Below are positions 37,488-47,687 of a DNA stretch of 64,000 nt, piece after piece; the stretch's first letter is position 1, and the number at the start of each line of letters is the position of its first letter. Under the pieces are notes generated by a model. The model was not told where the DNA came from. It saw only the letters and a program-made list of their open reading frames with translations, and searched no databases. Source of the stretch: Caballeronia sp. INDeC2 (GTDB lineage: Bacteria; Pseudomonadota; Gammaproteobacteria; Burkholderiales; Burkholderiaceae); assembly GCF_023631325.1 (NCBI RefSeq), contig NZ_JALQDG010000003.1, positions 310,001-374,000 of the forward strand, read 5' to 3'. A program made the position numbers and the translations under genes.

Positions 37488-38816
37488 TCACGCGTAGGCG
37501 CGGCGCCGTCCCGACACGAGCAGCAAATAGCACACCGCGCCGAGCGCGAGCGCGGGCAGCGTCGCGCCGAGATTCGGCAGCCATTGATTGATCGCGTGAT
37601 ACGCCGCGATGCCGATGCCCCATGCGATGAACGCGCTCACGTGCCAGCCGCCGGAAAAGCCATAGCGCCCGTCGATGGACCCGAGCGCGGCGGTCTCGAT
37701 GCGGCGCTTGCGCACGATGAAGTGATCGGCCAGCACGACGCCGAAGAGCGGCGCGAACACCGAGCCGATCAGCAACAGGAAGTTCTGATACTTGCCCATC
37801 TCGACGACGAGCGCGACGAGCGTGCACAGCGCGCCGAACGCGCATGAGAGCATCGGCACGCTGGCGCGCGCCCAGAACGTGCCCGTCGATACGGCCGCGG
37901 AGTGGATATCGGCAAAGGCGTTGTCGGTTTCATCGATCAGAATGAGGAAGAGCGCGACGCCGCCGCCGGCCTGCGCGAACGCGGTGGTGAGGAGCGCATC
38001 GCCGCCGCCCGCCGCGAGGCCGTAGATCGCGCCGAGCGCATAGAACCACAGGTTCGCGATGCCGTAGCCGAGCAGCGTGCCGCGGAACGCGCCGCCGGCG
38101 CTCTTGCCGAAGCGCGTGTAATCGGCGATGAGCGGCAGCCACGACAGCGGCATCGCGACGACGAGATCGATGCCCGCGCCGAACGCCAGCTCGCCCGTGC
38201 CGGGGCGCGCCAGCAGCGCGGCGAGATCGTGCTTGGCGAGCAGATTCCAGGTGAGCCAGCCCGCGCCGCCGAGCAGCAGCCAGATGCCCCAGGTGCGCAG
38301 GAAGCGCCGCACGAAGGAGAGCGGGCCGCTCACCGCGAGCAGCGTCGCGAGCGCGCCGAAGATGAGCGTCCAGACGAGCGGCATCGAGAAGTGGAAGGAC
38401 TGCTTCGCGAGCGCATCGGCGGAGTCGCGCATCACGATGATTTCGAACGAGCCCCAGCCGACGAGCTGGATCGCGTTGAGCACCGCCGGCACCGACGCGC
38501 CGCGCACGCCGAGCGTCGGGCGCAGCGAGGACATCGCCGCGAGCCCCGTATCCGTGCCGACGACGCCCGCCAGCGCGAGCAGCACGACGCCGATCACCGT
38601 GCCTATGGCGATCGCCGTCAGCGCGTGGGGCAACGACAATCCCGGCACGAGGAGCGCGCCCGCCTGCGCGACCAGCAGCCCGATGCCGAGCGAGAACCAC
38701 AGCGCGAAGGCATCGCTCGTGCCGAAGGCGCGCCGCTCGGGCGGCACGGGCGTGAGCGGCGCGTAGGTCGAGGTTTCGCCGTGCGCCGCGGCGTTCGTGG
38801 TGTGCTCTTGCCCCAT
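37488..38816 (-). CDS. NCS1-family permease (CytX-like)
   Basis: 442 residues from the ATG at 38816 (AAGGA upstream); the longer open frame adds 49 unsupported residues. About 12 membrane helices. 'FALWFSLGIGLLVAQAGALLVPGL', 'RPTLGVRGASVPAVLNAIQLVGWGSFEIIVMRDSAD' and 'WLPLIADYTRFGKSAGGAFRGT' are typical of the CytX subgroup of cytosine/purine/thiamine-precursor symporters. CytX genes often carry TPP riboswitches; none is visible upstream here. Convergence with gbuA and a similar permease near gbuA in Pseudomonas (from memory) suggest a guanidino substrate instead. Substrate unproven. Confidence 0.85.
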   Translation of the reverse strand: MGQEHTTNAAAHGETSTYAPLTPVPPERRAFGTSDAFALWFSLGIGLLVAQAGALLVPGLSLPHALTAIAIGTVIGVVLLALAGVVGTDTGLAAMSSLRPTLGVRGASVPAVLNAIQLVGWGSFEIIVMRDSADALAKQSFHFSMPLVWTLIFGALATLLAVSGPLSFVRRFLRTWGIWLLLGGAGWLTWNLLAKHDLAALLARPGTGELAFGAGIDLVVAMPLSWLPLIADYTRFGKSAGGAFRGTLLGYGIANLWFYALGAIYGLAAGGGDALLTTAFAQAGGGVALFLILIDETDNAFADIHSAAVSTGTFWARASVPMLSCAFGALCTLVALVVEMGKYQNFLLLIGSVFAPLFGVVLADHFIVRKRRIETAALGSIDGRYGFSGGWHVSAFIAWGIGIAAYHAINQWLPNLGATLPALALGAVCYLLLVSGRRRAYA

Positions 38817-38993
38817 CGGATTGCGTCCTTGTCGTGTCGAAGCGTGGTTTGCGGGCGCGTGGCCCGCTTCGTGCGAACCCGCCGCTGTCAGGCTGTCATA
38901 ATGACCCGATTTCGCGGTCGCGCCGCGCCTTCCCTGAAGGGCGAGATTATCGCCGCGATCCACCCAACTGCGTCAATCCGCATCGCACAGCAC

Positions 38994-40310
38994 ATGTTCG
39001 AAGAAAACCGTGGCAACGTTCCGCTCGCGGAGCGCCTGCGCCCCCGCACCATCGACGACGTGATCGGCCAGAAGCATCTGCTCGGTCCAAACAAGCCGCT
39101 GCGCGTCGCGTTCGAATCGGGCGAGGCGCATTCGATGATTCTCTGGGGCCCGCCCGGCGTCGGCAAGACCACGCTCGCGCGTCTCATGGCCGATGCGTTC
39201 CACGCGCAGTTCATCTCGCTCTCGGCGGTGCTCTCGGGCGTGAAGGACATCCGCGAGGCGGTGGAGACGGCGCAAATCCATCGCGCGAACGGGCATCAGA
39301 CGCTCGTGTTCGTCGATGAAGTGCATCGCTTCAACAAGAGTCAGCAGGATGCGTTCTTGCCGCATGTGGAGTCGGGTTTGTTCGTGTTCGTCGGCGCGAC
39401 GACCGAGAATCCGTCGTTCGAGGTGAACAGTGCGCTCTTGTCGCGCGCGGCGGTCTACGTGCTGAAAAGCCTCGACGCCGACGAATTGAAGCAACTGCTC
39501 GAACGGGCGACGAAGGAACTCGGCGGATTGACGTTCACCGACGAAGCCCGCGACGCGCTGATCGGTTCCGCCGACGGCGATGGCCGCAAGCTGTTGAACA
39601 ATCTGGAGATTGTCGCGCGCGCGGCGGCGCAGCAAAAGCAGACCGACGTCGACGGTACGCTACTCGGCAGCGCGCTCGCCGAGAATCTGCGCCGCTTCGA
39701 CAAGGGCGGCGACGCGTTTTACGACCAGATCAGCGCGCTGCACAAGTCCGTGCGCGGCAGCAATCCGGACGCGGCGCTCTACTGGTTCTGCCGCATGCTC
39801 GACGGCGGCGCGGACCCGCGCTACATGGCGCGGCGCATCGTGCGCATGGCGTGGGAGGATATCGGGCTGGCCGATCCGCGCGCCGGCCGCATCGCGCTCG
39901 ATGCGGCCGAAACATACGAGCGCCTCGGAACACCGGAAGGCGAACTGGCGCTCGCGCAGGCGCTCATCTATCTGGCGGTCGCGCCCAAATCGAACGCGGG
40001 CTACAACGCGTACAACGAGGCGCGGCGCTTCGTCGGCAAGGATCAATCGCGCGGCGTGCCGGTGCATCTGCGCAATGCGCCGACCAAGCTGATGAAGGAA
40101 CTCGGCTACGGCCACGAATACCGTTACGCGCACGACGAGCCCGACGCCTACGCTGCCGGCGAAACCTATCTGCCGGACGGCATGCGCGATCCGAACTGGT
40201 ATCAGCCGACGCCGCGCGGACTCGAAGGCAAGATCGGCGAAAAGCTCGCGCGTCTCGCGGAACTCGACGAAGCCTGGCGGCGCGAACATCGCAACGACAA
40301 GAAGTCGTGA
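38994..40310 (+). CDS. rarA: Replication-associated recombination protein A (MgsA/RarA)
   Basis: 438 residues. AAA+ ATPase of the clamp-loader/RuvB superfamily acting at stalled replication forks. The start at 38994 begins '[26 protein letters not shown]'. Walker A '[11 protein letters not shown]', Walker B '[16 protein letters not shown]', sensor 1 '[21 protein letters not shown]'. The C-terminal tetramerisation domain contains '[19 protein letters not shown]' and '[14 protein letters not shown]'. Upstream of serS, as in many proteobacteria. The open frame continues far upstream opposite the permease gene, but that part is antisense shadow. Confidence 0.95.
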   Translation: MFEENRGNVPLAERLRPRTIDDVIGQKHLLGPNKPLRVAFESGEAHSMILWGPPGVGKTTLARLMADAFHAQFISLSAVLSGVKDIREAVETAQIHRANGHQTLVFVDEVHRFNKSQQDAFLPHVESGLFVFVGATTENPSFEVNSALLSRAAVYVLKSLDADELKQLLERATKELGGLTFTDEARDALIGSADGDGRKLLNNLEIVARAAAQQKQTDVDGTLLGSALAENLRRFDKGGDAFYDQISALHKSVRGSNPDAALYWFCRMLDGGADPRYMARRIVRMAWEDIGLADPRAGRIALDAAETYERLGTPEGELALAQALIYLAVAPKSNAGYNAYNEARRFVGKDQSRGVPVHLRNAPTKLMKELGYGHEYRYAHDEPDAYAAGETYLPDGMRDPNWYQPTPRGLEGKIGEKLARLAELDEAWRREHRNDKKS

Positions 40311-40396
40311 AATTCGAGGCGTTCGTTTCGTGCGCGGGCGAATGGCGTTTCGCGAGGCGCATCGCCGATCGCACCCGGCGCGCAATGGCCGTGCGC

Positions 40397-41737
<1,341 letters not shown>

Positions 41738-41838
41738 CGTTTATTTTCAAAACGGCTCTTGGAAACCGCGAAAGAGTTCGATATACTTTCGTTCTTCGTT
41801 GAGCAACGACCGGTTCACGAAGACCCGAAAGGGTAGAC

Positions 41839-41929
<91 letters not shown>

Positions 41930-41936
41930 AGACACT

Positions 41937-41968
41937 AAAACCCCGCAAGTCGCAAGACTGCGGGGTTT
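41937..41968 (+). terminator. Terminator downstream of tRNA-Ser(CGA)
   Basis: AAAACCCCGC...GCGGGGTTTT with an inner AGTC/GACT stem and GCAA tetraloop, starting 8 nt after the tRNA. Confidence 0.85.
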
Positions 41969-42018
41969 TGCTTTTGGGGCGCCGCGATGAAGCTCCGTTC
42001 ATCGAGCGGCGCGATGCC

Positions 42019-42369
42019 TCAAGTCGTACACCGTGCGATATCGAAGCGCAGCTCCGGTTCGGGCACGCCGCCATCGTCGCTCGACGACTGCTGCACCTTC
42101 ACGATCGATCCATACGCCGAAGGCGTCAGCGTCACGAGCCACGCATTCGAGCCGACCAGCACCTCCGTCGTCCCTTGATCGCGCCGCGTTTGCGCGGAGG
42201 GAATCATGCGCTGCAAACAACTCGATATATCCGACGCGGGCCGCGCCGACGAAACATGAATCACGGGCTTCGACGCGCGCAACTCGGGACCGCTCGTCGA
42301 ACTGCAGGCGGCGAGGGCGGCGACGCCCGACAGCACGGCGCAAATCAGTGCAAATCGATACACGTTCAT
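42019..42369 (-). CDS. Small lipoprotein of unknown function
   Basis: 116 residues from the ATG at 42369 (GGAG with a 5-nt spacer). The signal peptide ends in a lipobox ('MNVYRFALICAVLSGVAALAAC', Cys about residue 22). The mature part is about 95 residues with two Cys ('ISSCLQRM' near the middle and 'DIARCTT' at the end) that could form a disulfide, and a strand-rich centre ('STEVLVGSNAWLVTLTPSAYGSIVKVQQ', read in part). No family recognised. A single gene divergent from map. Confidence 0.85.
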   Translation of the reverse strand: MNVYRFALICAVLSGVAALAACSSTSGPELRASKPVIHVSSARPASDISSCLQRMIPSAQTRRDQGTTEVLVGSNAWLVTLTPSAYGSIVKVQQSSSDDGGVPEPELRFDIARCTT

Positions 42370-42616
42370 AACACTCCGGCAGGTTCGAAAACGGGCCACT
42401 AAAACACAAACGCGCTTTCATCACAAGGGCGAACGACGCTCGCGGCGCGTCGCAAGGAACGCGTCCGAAGCCTCGAAATGCACTGCCCGCGCGGCTCTGC
42501 AAGCGGCGGCCGTGCGCGGGAGTGCTATCATCGGGCCCATTGTCCTCGCGCGGCGGCCGTCTCGAACGCCGGTGAAAACGCACACGCGAGGCGGCACGAA
42601 CCCATCGCATTGCTCA

Positions 42617-43399
42617 ATGGCCATCACGCTCAAGACACCCGCCGACATCGAAAAGTTGCGCATCTCCGGCCGCATGGCCGCCGAAGTCCTCGCGATGATC
42701 GCCGAACACGTCCGCCCGGGCGTCACCACCGACGAACTCGACGCCATCTGCAATCGCTTCATCGTCGACGAACTGAAGGCCATTCCCGCCAACGTCGGCT
42801 ATATGGGCTTCCCGAAGACGGTCTGCACCTCGGTGAATCACGTCGTGTGCCACGGCATTCCCGGGCCGAAAGAACTGAAGGACGGCGACATCATCAACAT
42901 CGATGTCGCGATCATCAAGGACGGCTACTACGGCGACACGAGCCGCATGTACTGCGCCGGCACCCCGAGCGCCGAAGCGCGCCGCCTTACGGAAACGACC
43001 TACGAAGCGATGGTCGCCGGCATGCGAGAAGTGCGCCCGGGCGCGACGCTCGGCGATGTCGGCGCAGCGATCCAGAGCGTCGCGCATCGCGAGGGCTTTT
43101 CTGTGGTGCGCGAGTATTGCGGCCACGGCATCGGCCGCGTGTATCACGAAGACCCGCAAGTGCTGCATTACGGCCAGCGCGGCGCGGGCCTGCGCCTGAA
43201 GCCGGGTCTCGTCTTCACCATCGAGCCGATGATCAACGCGGGCCGCGCCGCCACGCAGCAGTCGCGCGATGGCTGGACCGTGACGACGAAGGATCGCTCG
43301 CTTTCCGCACAATGGGAACACATGGTCGCCGTCACCGACGACGGCTTCGAAGTGCTCACGCCGTGGCCGGACGGCACGGGAAGCTATGCAGCGCCATGA
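42617..43399 (+). CDS. map: Methionine aminopeptidase type I
   Basis: 260 residues from the ATG at 42617. Removes the N-terminal Met from nascent proteins. Metal ligands: 'INIDVAIIKDGYYGDTSRMY' (two Asp), 'CGHGIGRVYHEDPQV' (His), 'LVFTIEPMIN' (Glu) and 'SAQWEHMVAVTDDG' (Glu). The substrate His is in 'VNHVVCHGIPG'. Upstream open sequence has no good start. A TATCAT -10-like hexamer sits at 42526-42531. Confidence 0.97.
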   Translation: MAITLKTPADIEKLRISGRMAAEVLAMIAEHVRPGVTTDELDAICNRFIVDELKAIPANVGYMGFPKTVCTSVNHVVCHGIPGPKELKDGDIINIDVAIIKDGYYGDTSRMYCAGTPSAEARRLTETTYEAMVAGMREVRPGATLGDVGAAIQSVAHREGFSVVREYCGHGIGRVYHEDPQVLHYGQRGAGLRLKPGLVFTIEPMINAGRAATQQSRDGWTVTTKDRSLSAQWEHMVAVTDDGFEVLTPWPDGTGSYAAP

Positions 43400-43559
43400 G
43401 CGCGCGTTCGCCTGATCGTGTGCGCTGTAAAGCACTTTCCCGGATTTAGGAATTGACGGGTTCGCCCGTTCGGTTGAAGCTATGTCCACGGCCCGCGCGC
43501 CGGACCGGCCAAGAGAGCCGCACGCGCATGAGCCAGAGAGCCAGAGAGAAATAGCCCGC

Positions 43560-44084
43560 ATGAGTCCCTCATTGACCGTCAGCCGCATCGCCGCGCAGCA
43601 AGGATCGGTTTTGCGCGAGCTTCGCACGGCATCGCTGCGCGAAGCGCCGTATGCATTCGGCGAAACGCTGGAAGATGCGCTGCTCGTCGATCCGTCCTTG
43701 TTCGACGACACCGCTGCGCTGCACGCGAATTCTGCCCGGCTCGCGACGTTTCTGCTCTACACGGAAGGTCATCCCTGCGGTCTCGTGCACGCGTACATCG
43801 AAGAGGCGCCGAGCGCGCGCGCGTTCGTGAGCGCGCTGTGGGTCGCGCCGGCGGTGCGGCATCTGCGCGGCGGCGAGTTGCTCGTGAACGTCGCGTCGCA
43901 ATGGCTCGTCGGGCAGGGCGTCGCCGAGGTGCATGCGTGGATTTCCGCGGAGAACCGGACCGCGGTGCGCTTCTACGAGCGACTCGGTTTCGGTCCCACC
44001 GGCGATCGTCGCGCCATGCCGTCTCACGAAGAAGAAGCCGAGTCGCTCTTCGTGCGCCATATGCCCACCGGACAGTACGCCTAA
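43560..44084 (+). CDS. GNAT-family N-acetyltransferase
   Basis: 174 residues from the ATG at 43560; an in-frame ATG at 43482 would add 26 polar residues. The acetyl-CoA fold is seen in 'FVSALWVAPAVRHLRGGELLVNVASQWLVGQGV' (motif A, with the R-x-x-G-x-G/A loop degenerate as RHLRGGE) and 'ISAENRTAVRFYERLGFGPTGDRR' (motif B). It acetylates an unknown amine substrate. It lies between map and minC, with gaps of about 155-160 nt on both sides. Confidence 0.85.
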   Translation: MSPSLTVSRIAAQQGSVLRELRTASLREAPYAFGETLEDALLVDPSLFDDTAALHANSARLATFLLYTEGHPCGLVHAYIEEAPSARAFVSALWVAPAVRHLRGGELLVNVASQWLVGQGVAEVHAWISAENRTAVRFYERLGFGPTGDRRAMPSHEEEAESLFVRHMPTGQYA

Positions 44085-44209
44085 CTTGCGTTAGTTTGCG
44101 CTGCATCGGCGTTGCACGCGCGCCCATCGTGCGCACGCGCGGCGCTCACTTCTCGTTTTCGATAGCTGAAATCGGTCCTAAAAATTATGGCCGTGTGCGG
44201 CAACGCCTG

Positions 44210-44215
44210 TAAAAT
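44210..44215 (+). promoter_or_regulatory. Candidate -10 element of minC
   Basis: TAAAAT in 'CTGTAAAATACGC', 24 nt before the minC ATG; the same local context precedes dcd. No strong -35. Confidence 0.3.
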
Positions 44216-44238
44216 ACGCAAAAATTTTGGCCGTTCCT

Positions 44239-45024
44239 ATGTCGCTCAACAAAACGCCCTTCTTCGAACTGCGCAGCGGCTCCGTCGACACGCTTCTCTT
44301 CGTCGTCAAGACTCCCGACCTCGACGCCCTGCGTACCGAACTCACGCGGCGCTTCGAAGCAACTCCCGAATTCTTCGCAGGCGATGTCGTCGCGATCGAC
44401 GTGCGCCGTATCGCTGATGCCGCGAAGGGCGGCGAGGGCGAGCGCGTGTCGCTCGCCGAACTCGAAACACTGCTGAAGAGCGTGCGCATGCGCCCGATCG
44501 GCATCGTCGCGCTGCCCGCGCAAACGTGGGCGATTCAATGGGCGAACGAAGGCGGCCTGCCGATTCTCGAAGCGCGCGACCGGCGCGGCGCGCCGAAGCC
44601 TTCCGTCGACGAGGCGAAGCCGAACACCGAAGCCGCAGCCGTGATCGAAGCGGCCGTCGCGAAGGAGCCGGCCCCCGCGTCGCTGCCCGCGCCCGCGACC
44701 ATCATCGACCGGCCGCTGCGCTCGGGCCAGCAGGTCTACGCGAAGGGCGATCTGATCGTGCTCGGGCTCGTGTCGTACGGCGCCGAAGTGATCGCGGAAG
44801 GCAATATCCATATCTATGCGCCGTTGCGCGGCCGTGCGCTCGCGGGCGTGCACGGCAATCTCGACGCGCGGATCTTCTGCACCTGTCTCGAGCCGGAACT
44901 CATCTCGATCGCGGGCATCTATCGGACGACCGAGAACCCGTTGCCGGCCGACGTGCTCAGCAAGCCCGTGCAAATCTGGCTGAACGAAGAAAAACTCATG
45001 ATCGAACCGCTGCGGCTGACCTGA
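44239..45024 (+). CDS. minC: Septum site-determining protein MinC
   Basis: 261 residues from the ATG at 44239. Inhibits FtsZ assembly at the poles when recruited by MinD. The N-terminal FtsZ-binding domain covers residues 1-105. An Ala/Pro/Glu-rich linker spans 110-150. The C-terminal beta-helix reads '[50 protein letters not shown]', with the conserved R-S-G-Q motif that contacts MinD and the membrane. First gene of minCDE. Confidence 0.97.
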   Translation: MSLNKTPFFELRSGSVDTLLFVVKTPDLDALRTELTRRFEATPEFFAGDVVAIDVRRIADAAKGGEGERVSLAELETLLKSVRMRPIGIVALPAQTWAIQWANEGGLPILEARDRRGAPKPSVDEAKPNTEAAAVIEAAVAKEPAPASLPAPATIIDRPLRSGQQVYAKGDLIVLGLVSYGAEVIAEGNIHIYAPLRGRALAGVHGNLDARIFCTCLEPELISIAGIYRTTENPLPADVLSKPVQIWLNEEKLMIEPLRLT

Positions 45025-45111
45025 CGGGTTGGATCGACTCGCGCGCCCGATGCCCCGGCGCGCGCCCGAAAGCAACGCGAGCGGACCTATTGACGAACAC
45101 AAGGTACTTGT

Positions 45112-45927
45112 ATGGCAAAAATCATTGTGGTGACTTCGGGGAAGGGCGGCGTCGGCAAGACGACCACCAGCGCGAGCTTCGCATCGGCGCTCGCATTGCG
45201 CGGCCACAAGACGGCCGTGATCGACTTCGACGTCGGTCTGCGCAATCTCGACCTCATCATGGGTTGCGAACGCCGCGTGGTGTACGACCTGATCAACGTC
45301 ATTCAGGGCGAAGCCAATCTGCATCAGGCGCTCATCAAGGACAAGAAGTGCGAGAACCTGTACATCCTGCCGGCGTCGCAGACGCGCGATAAAGACGCGC
45401 TCACGCTCGAAGGCGTCGAGAAGGTCATCAACGAGCTGATCAAGATGGATTTCGAGTACATCGTCTGCGATTCACCGGCGGGCATCGAATCCGGCGCGCT
45501 GATGGCGATGCACTTCGCCGACGAAGCGCTCATCGTGACGAACCCGGAAGTGTCTTCCGTGCGCGACTCGGACCGCATCCTGGGCATCCTTTCGTCGAAG
45601 ACGAAGCGCGCGATCGAAGGCAAGGAACCCGTCAAGGAACATCTGCTCATCACGCGCTACAACCCGAAGCGTGTGAGCGAGGGCGAAATGCTGTCGCTCT
45701 CCGACATCCAGGAAATCCTGCGCATCGAACTGATCGGCGTGATTCCTGAATCGGAAGCGGTGCTGCATGCATCGAATCAGGGCTTGCCGGCAGTGCATCT
45801 GGATGGCACGGATGTCGCCGAATCATACAAGGACGTGGTGTCGCGCTTCCTCGGGGAAGAAGCGGCGCTGCGCTTCACCGACTATCACAAGCCCGGTCTG
45901 CTGCAACGCATCTTCGGCACCAAGTAA
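45112..45927 (+). CDS. minD: Septum site-determining protein MinD
   Basis: 271 residues. Deviant-Walker-A ATPase ('SGKGGVGKTTTSASFASALA') that cycles on and off the inner membrane and carries MinC. 'DFDVGLRNLDLIMG' and 'YIVCDSPAGIESGA' are the nucleotide-site motifs. The C-terminal amphipathic targeting helix ('GLLQRIFGTK') binds the membrane when ATP-bound. 87 nt after minC and 9 nt before minE. Confidence 0.98.
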   Translation: MAKIIVVTSGKGGVGKTTTSASFASALALRGHKTAVIDFDVGLRNLDLIMGCERRVVYDLINVIQGEANLHQALIKDKKCENLYILPASQTRDKDALTLEGVEKVINELIKMDFEYIVCDSPAGIESGALMAMHFADEALIVTNPEVSSVRDSDRILGILSSKTKRAIEGKEPVKEHLLITRYNPKRVSEGEMLSLSDIQEILRIELIGVIPESEAVLHASNQGLPAVHLDGTDVAESYKDVVSRFLGEEAALRFTDYHKPGLLQRIFGTK

Positions 45928-45936
45928 GGGGACGCA

Positions 45937-46191
45937 ATGTCGATTCTTTCGTTTTTGCTGGGCGAGAAAAGAAAGTCCGCTTCGGTCGCGAAGGAACGCT
46001 TGCAGTTGATCATTGCGCACGAGCGCGCGGGTGGCAAAGCCGCCGCCGATTATCTGCCGGCGTTGCAACGAGAACTTGTTGCCGTGATTTCGAAGTACGT
46101 GAAGATTTCCGATGACGATATTCGAGTGAGCCTCGAACGTCAGGACGACCTCGAAGTGCTGGAAGTGAAGATCGAGATTCCGCAGGCATAA
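45937..46191 (+). CDS. minE: Cell division topological specificity factor MinE
   Basis: 84 residues. Stimulates the MinD ATPase and drives pole-to-pole oscillation. The N-terminal membrane-binding segment '[30 protein letters not shown]' contains the anti-MinCD helix. The C-terminal topological domain is '[23 protein letters not shown]'. A ribosome site (AAGGGG) overlaps the end of minD. Confidence 0.97.
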   Translation: MSILSFLLGEKRKSASVAKERLQLIIAHERAGGKAAADYLPALQRELVAVISKYVKISDDDIRVSLERQDDLEVLEVKIEIPQA

Positions 46192-46503
46192 CGCTTGACG
46201 CGTAGCGCTTGCGCGCGGTATCGCGTCGGCTCGGGCCGCCCGAGCGCCGCGGGAAAAATGCAGAGCCAGGATCGGGTGATCCTGGCTTTTGTTTTTGCGC
46301 GCTATCGTTTGCGCGTGCAATTCGTTCGACGGCTGCGCGCCTTTCATCAATATTCGGTTGCACATGGGGTGTCGTCGTAATACGCGGTTTGTCCTCCTTC
46401 TGACGGCCTCGCGCATTGAATGCGTATCGGCGGTGCTGAGTCGCCGGTTGCATCGATCCGCGCCATACGGCGTTTAATGTCTCGAAAGAAGAAGAGGTCC
46501 ACC
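46192..46503. other. Intergenic region, 312 nt, after minE
   Basis: It contains the min operon terminator near its left end and the promoter/leader of the next gene. No other gene or repeat was seen. Confidence 0.5.
46264..46296 (+). terminator. Terminator of minCDE
   Basis: Arms AGCCAGGATC/GATCCTGGCT with a 4-nt loop, followed by 'TTTGTTTTTG'. Confidence 0.85.
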
Positions 46504-46815
46504 ATGAAAACATCCCTCCGTACGCTGCTTGCCCGAACCGCGCTGGTCATCGCCGGCGCGATCACCGTGACGGCTGCGTCTGCCGCCGAAGTCGTGATCG
46601 TCGCGCCGAGTGCGCCGCCCGCGCCGCGCTTCGAGGCTGCACCGCCGGCCCGCGCGGGCTATGTCTGGGATCGCGGTCACTGGAACTGGGAGCATGGCCG
46701 ATACGTGTGGGTCGGCGGTCATTGGGAAGCCGAGCGCGTCGGTCATCGATGGGTGCCGGGCGAATGGGTCGGACACGGCGCGCAGTATCGCTGGGTCCCG
46801 GCGCATTGGGCGTGA
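46504..46815 (+). CDS. YXWGXW repeat-containing secreted protein
   Basis: 103 residues from the ATG at 46504 (AAGAGG upstream). The signal peptide ends near 'TAASAAE'. The mature part is a row of short Trp-rich repeats ('GYVWDRGHWNWEHGRYVWVGGHWE', 'HRWVPGEWVGHG', 'YRWVPAHW'; W-x-x-G-x-W pattern). Such proteins are common in Burkholderiaceae and are presumed periplasmic or surface-exposed; no function is known. The small lipoprotein that follows 11 nt later is probably in the same operon. Confidence 0.88.
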   Translation: MKTSLRTLLARTALVIAGAITVTAASAAEVVIVAPSAPPAPRFEAAPPARAGYVWDRGHWNWEHGRYVWVGGHWEAERVGHRWVPGEWVGHGAQYRWVPAHWA

Positions 46816-46826
46816 AGGGGCGCGCG

Positions 46827-46943
46827 ATGAAGAGGCTGCTGATGGTCCTCATGGCTGTCGTGCTCGCCGATGCGCTTGCCGGTTGCATCGTCGTGCCGGA
46901 GCATCATTACGCGTATCGGCCGGCGCACGTGTACGTGTATTGA
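46827..46943 (+). CDS. Very small lipoprotein (38 residues)
   Basis: 38 residues. It reads 'MKRLLMVLMAVVLADALAGC' then 'IVVPEHHYAYRPAHVYVY'. A basic N-terminus, hydrophobic core and lipobox Cys at residue 20 indicate a lipoprotein, leaving only 19 mature residues rich in Tyr, His and Pro. GAAGGGG lies just upstream. It follows the Trp-repeat gene by 11 nt. Function unknown. Confidence 0.75.
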   Translation: MKRLLMVLMAVVLADALAGCIVVPEHHYAYRPAHVYVY

Positions 46944-47246
46944 CGGCCTGACGACGATACGGAACGCAGCGGCGGCCGGCCCGGCATGCTCGCTGCGATC
47001 AGTCGATCGGCAGCGGCGTCGCTTCGCGTGCGGGGGCTGAAAAAAGAACAGGCGCGAGGCTTTCGCCGGGCGCCCAAGAAACGCTCCCGCTATAAGCAGG
47101 AACGGAGAGGAGAGGTGAGCCGTCAGTACAGCCCGCCAGGCGAGCCGCACGAACCGCATTATCTGCTCAGAGCGGACATTCGCTCGAAAGTTCAATCGAT
47201 TTGAAATTTTTCTGTAGGCCCGGTCTGCGAAGCCGGGCGCAGCATT
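46944..47246. other. Intergenic region, 303 nt
   Basis: No gene is supported. A hairpin GCCCGG-N9-CCGGGC (47219-47239) lies just after the stop codon of the minus-strand small membrane protein, but has no adjacent U-run. Confidence 0.5.
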
Positions 47247-47426
47247 TCAGGCAGTCAGCGCTTCGAAAGCCAGCACCGCCGCAAACGCACCCACGTTCGC
47301 GACGACCGCCTCGAACAACACGCCTCGCCATGTCGCGGGACGGAATTTCACCGCGAGCAGCAGCGCGGTCACCAGTGCGATGGCGATGATCGCGACGAGA
47401 TGGGCACTCTGCAAATGAATGCGCAT
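47247..47426 (-). CDS. Small two-helix membrane protein
   Basis: 59 residues from the ATG at 47426, which has GGAG 5 nt upstream. Two hydrophobic helices, 'LVAIIAIALVTALLLAV' and 'VLFEAVVANVGAFAAVLAFEAL', are joined by a short basic loop ('KFRPATWRG'). No known family recognised. A single gene divergent from the OpgC-like gene. Confidence 0.7.
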   Translation of the reverse strand: MRIHLQSAHLVAIIAIALVTALLLAVKFRPATWRGVLFEAVVANVGAFAAVLAFEALTA

Positions 47427-47562
47427 TGCGTTCTCCGTTCGGACTCGCGGCAACGATTTCCCGCGAATCGTTTTTGTCCAATTTGTTTCGAGTATAGGCA
47501 GCGACATATTTACTGGAAAGCGGACAAAAAAGTCATTTTGCCGCCAGCTTGCCGACTGCCAT

Positions 47563-47584
47563 CGAGTGTTAATTTAAATACTCG
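47563..47584. repeat. AT-rich inverted repeat upstream of the OpgC-like gene
   Basis: CGAGT-N12-ACTCG with an AT-rich centre (TTAATTTAA), 104 bp before the OpgC-like start. Possibly a regulator binding site; no regulator gene is adjacent. Confidence 0.35.
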
Positions 47585-47687
47585 TTGATTCAGGGAATTT
47601 TCTTTCTAGACTAGGTACAAACCCCGTATATGCGCGAGGCCAGTTTCGGCGCCGCGTAGAACCGCAAGTCTGTGGAGCATTCGCCAG

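Noticed and set aside
38817..38993. TPP riboswitch upstream of the CytX-like permease
   Set aside because: Looked for the conserved CUGAGA and ACCUGAUC-type elements on the minus strand and found none; only a GGGC/GCCC hairpin is present.
47219..47239. GCCCGG-N9-CCGGGC hairpin as a terminator of the small membrane protein gene
   Set aside because: No adjacent U-run on either strand, so it is kept only as a hairpin in the gap description.
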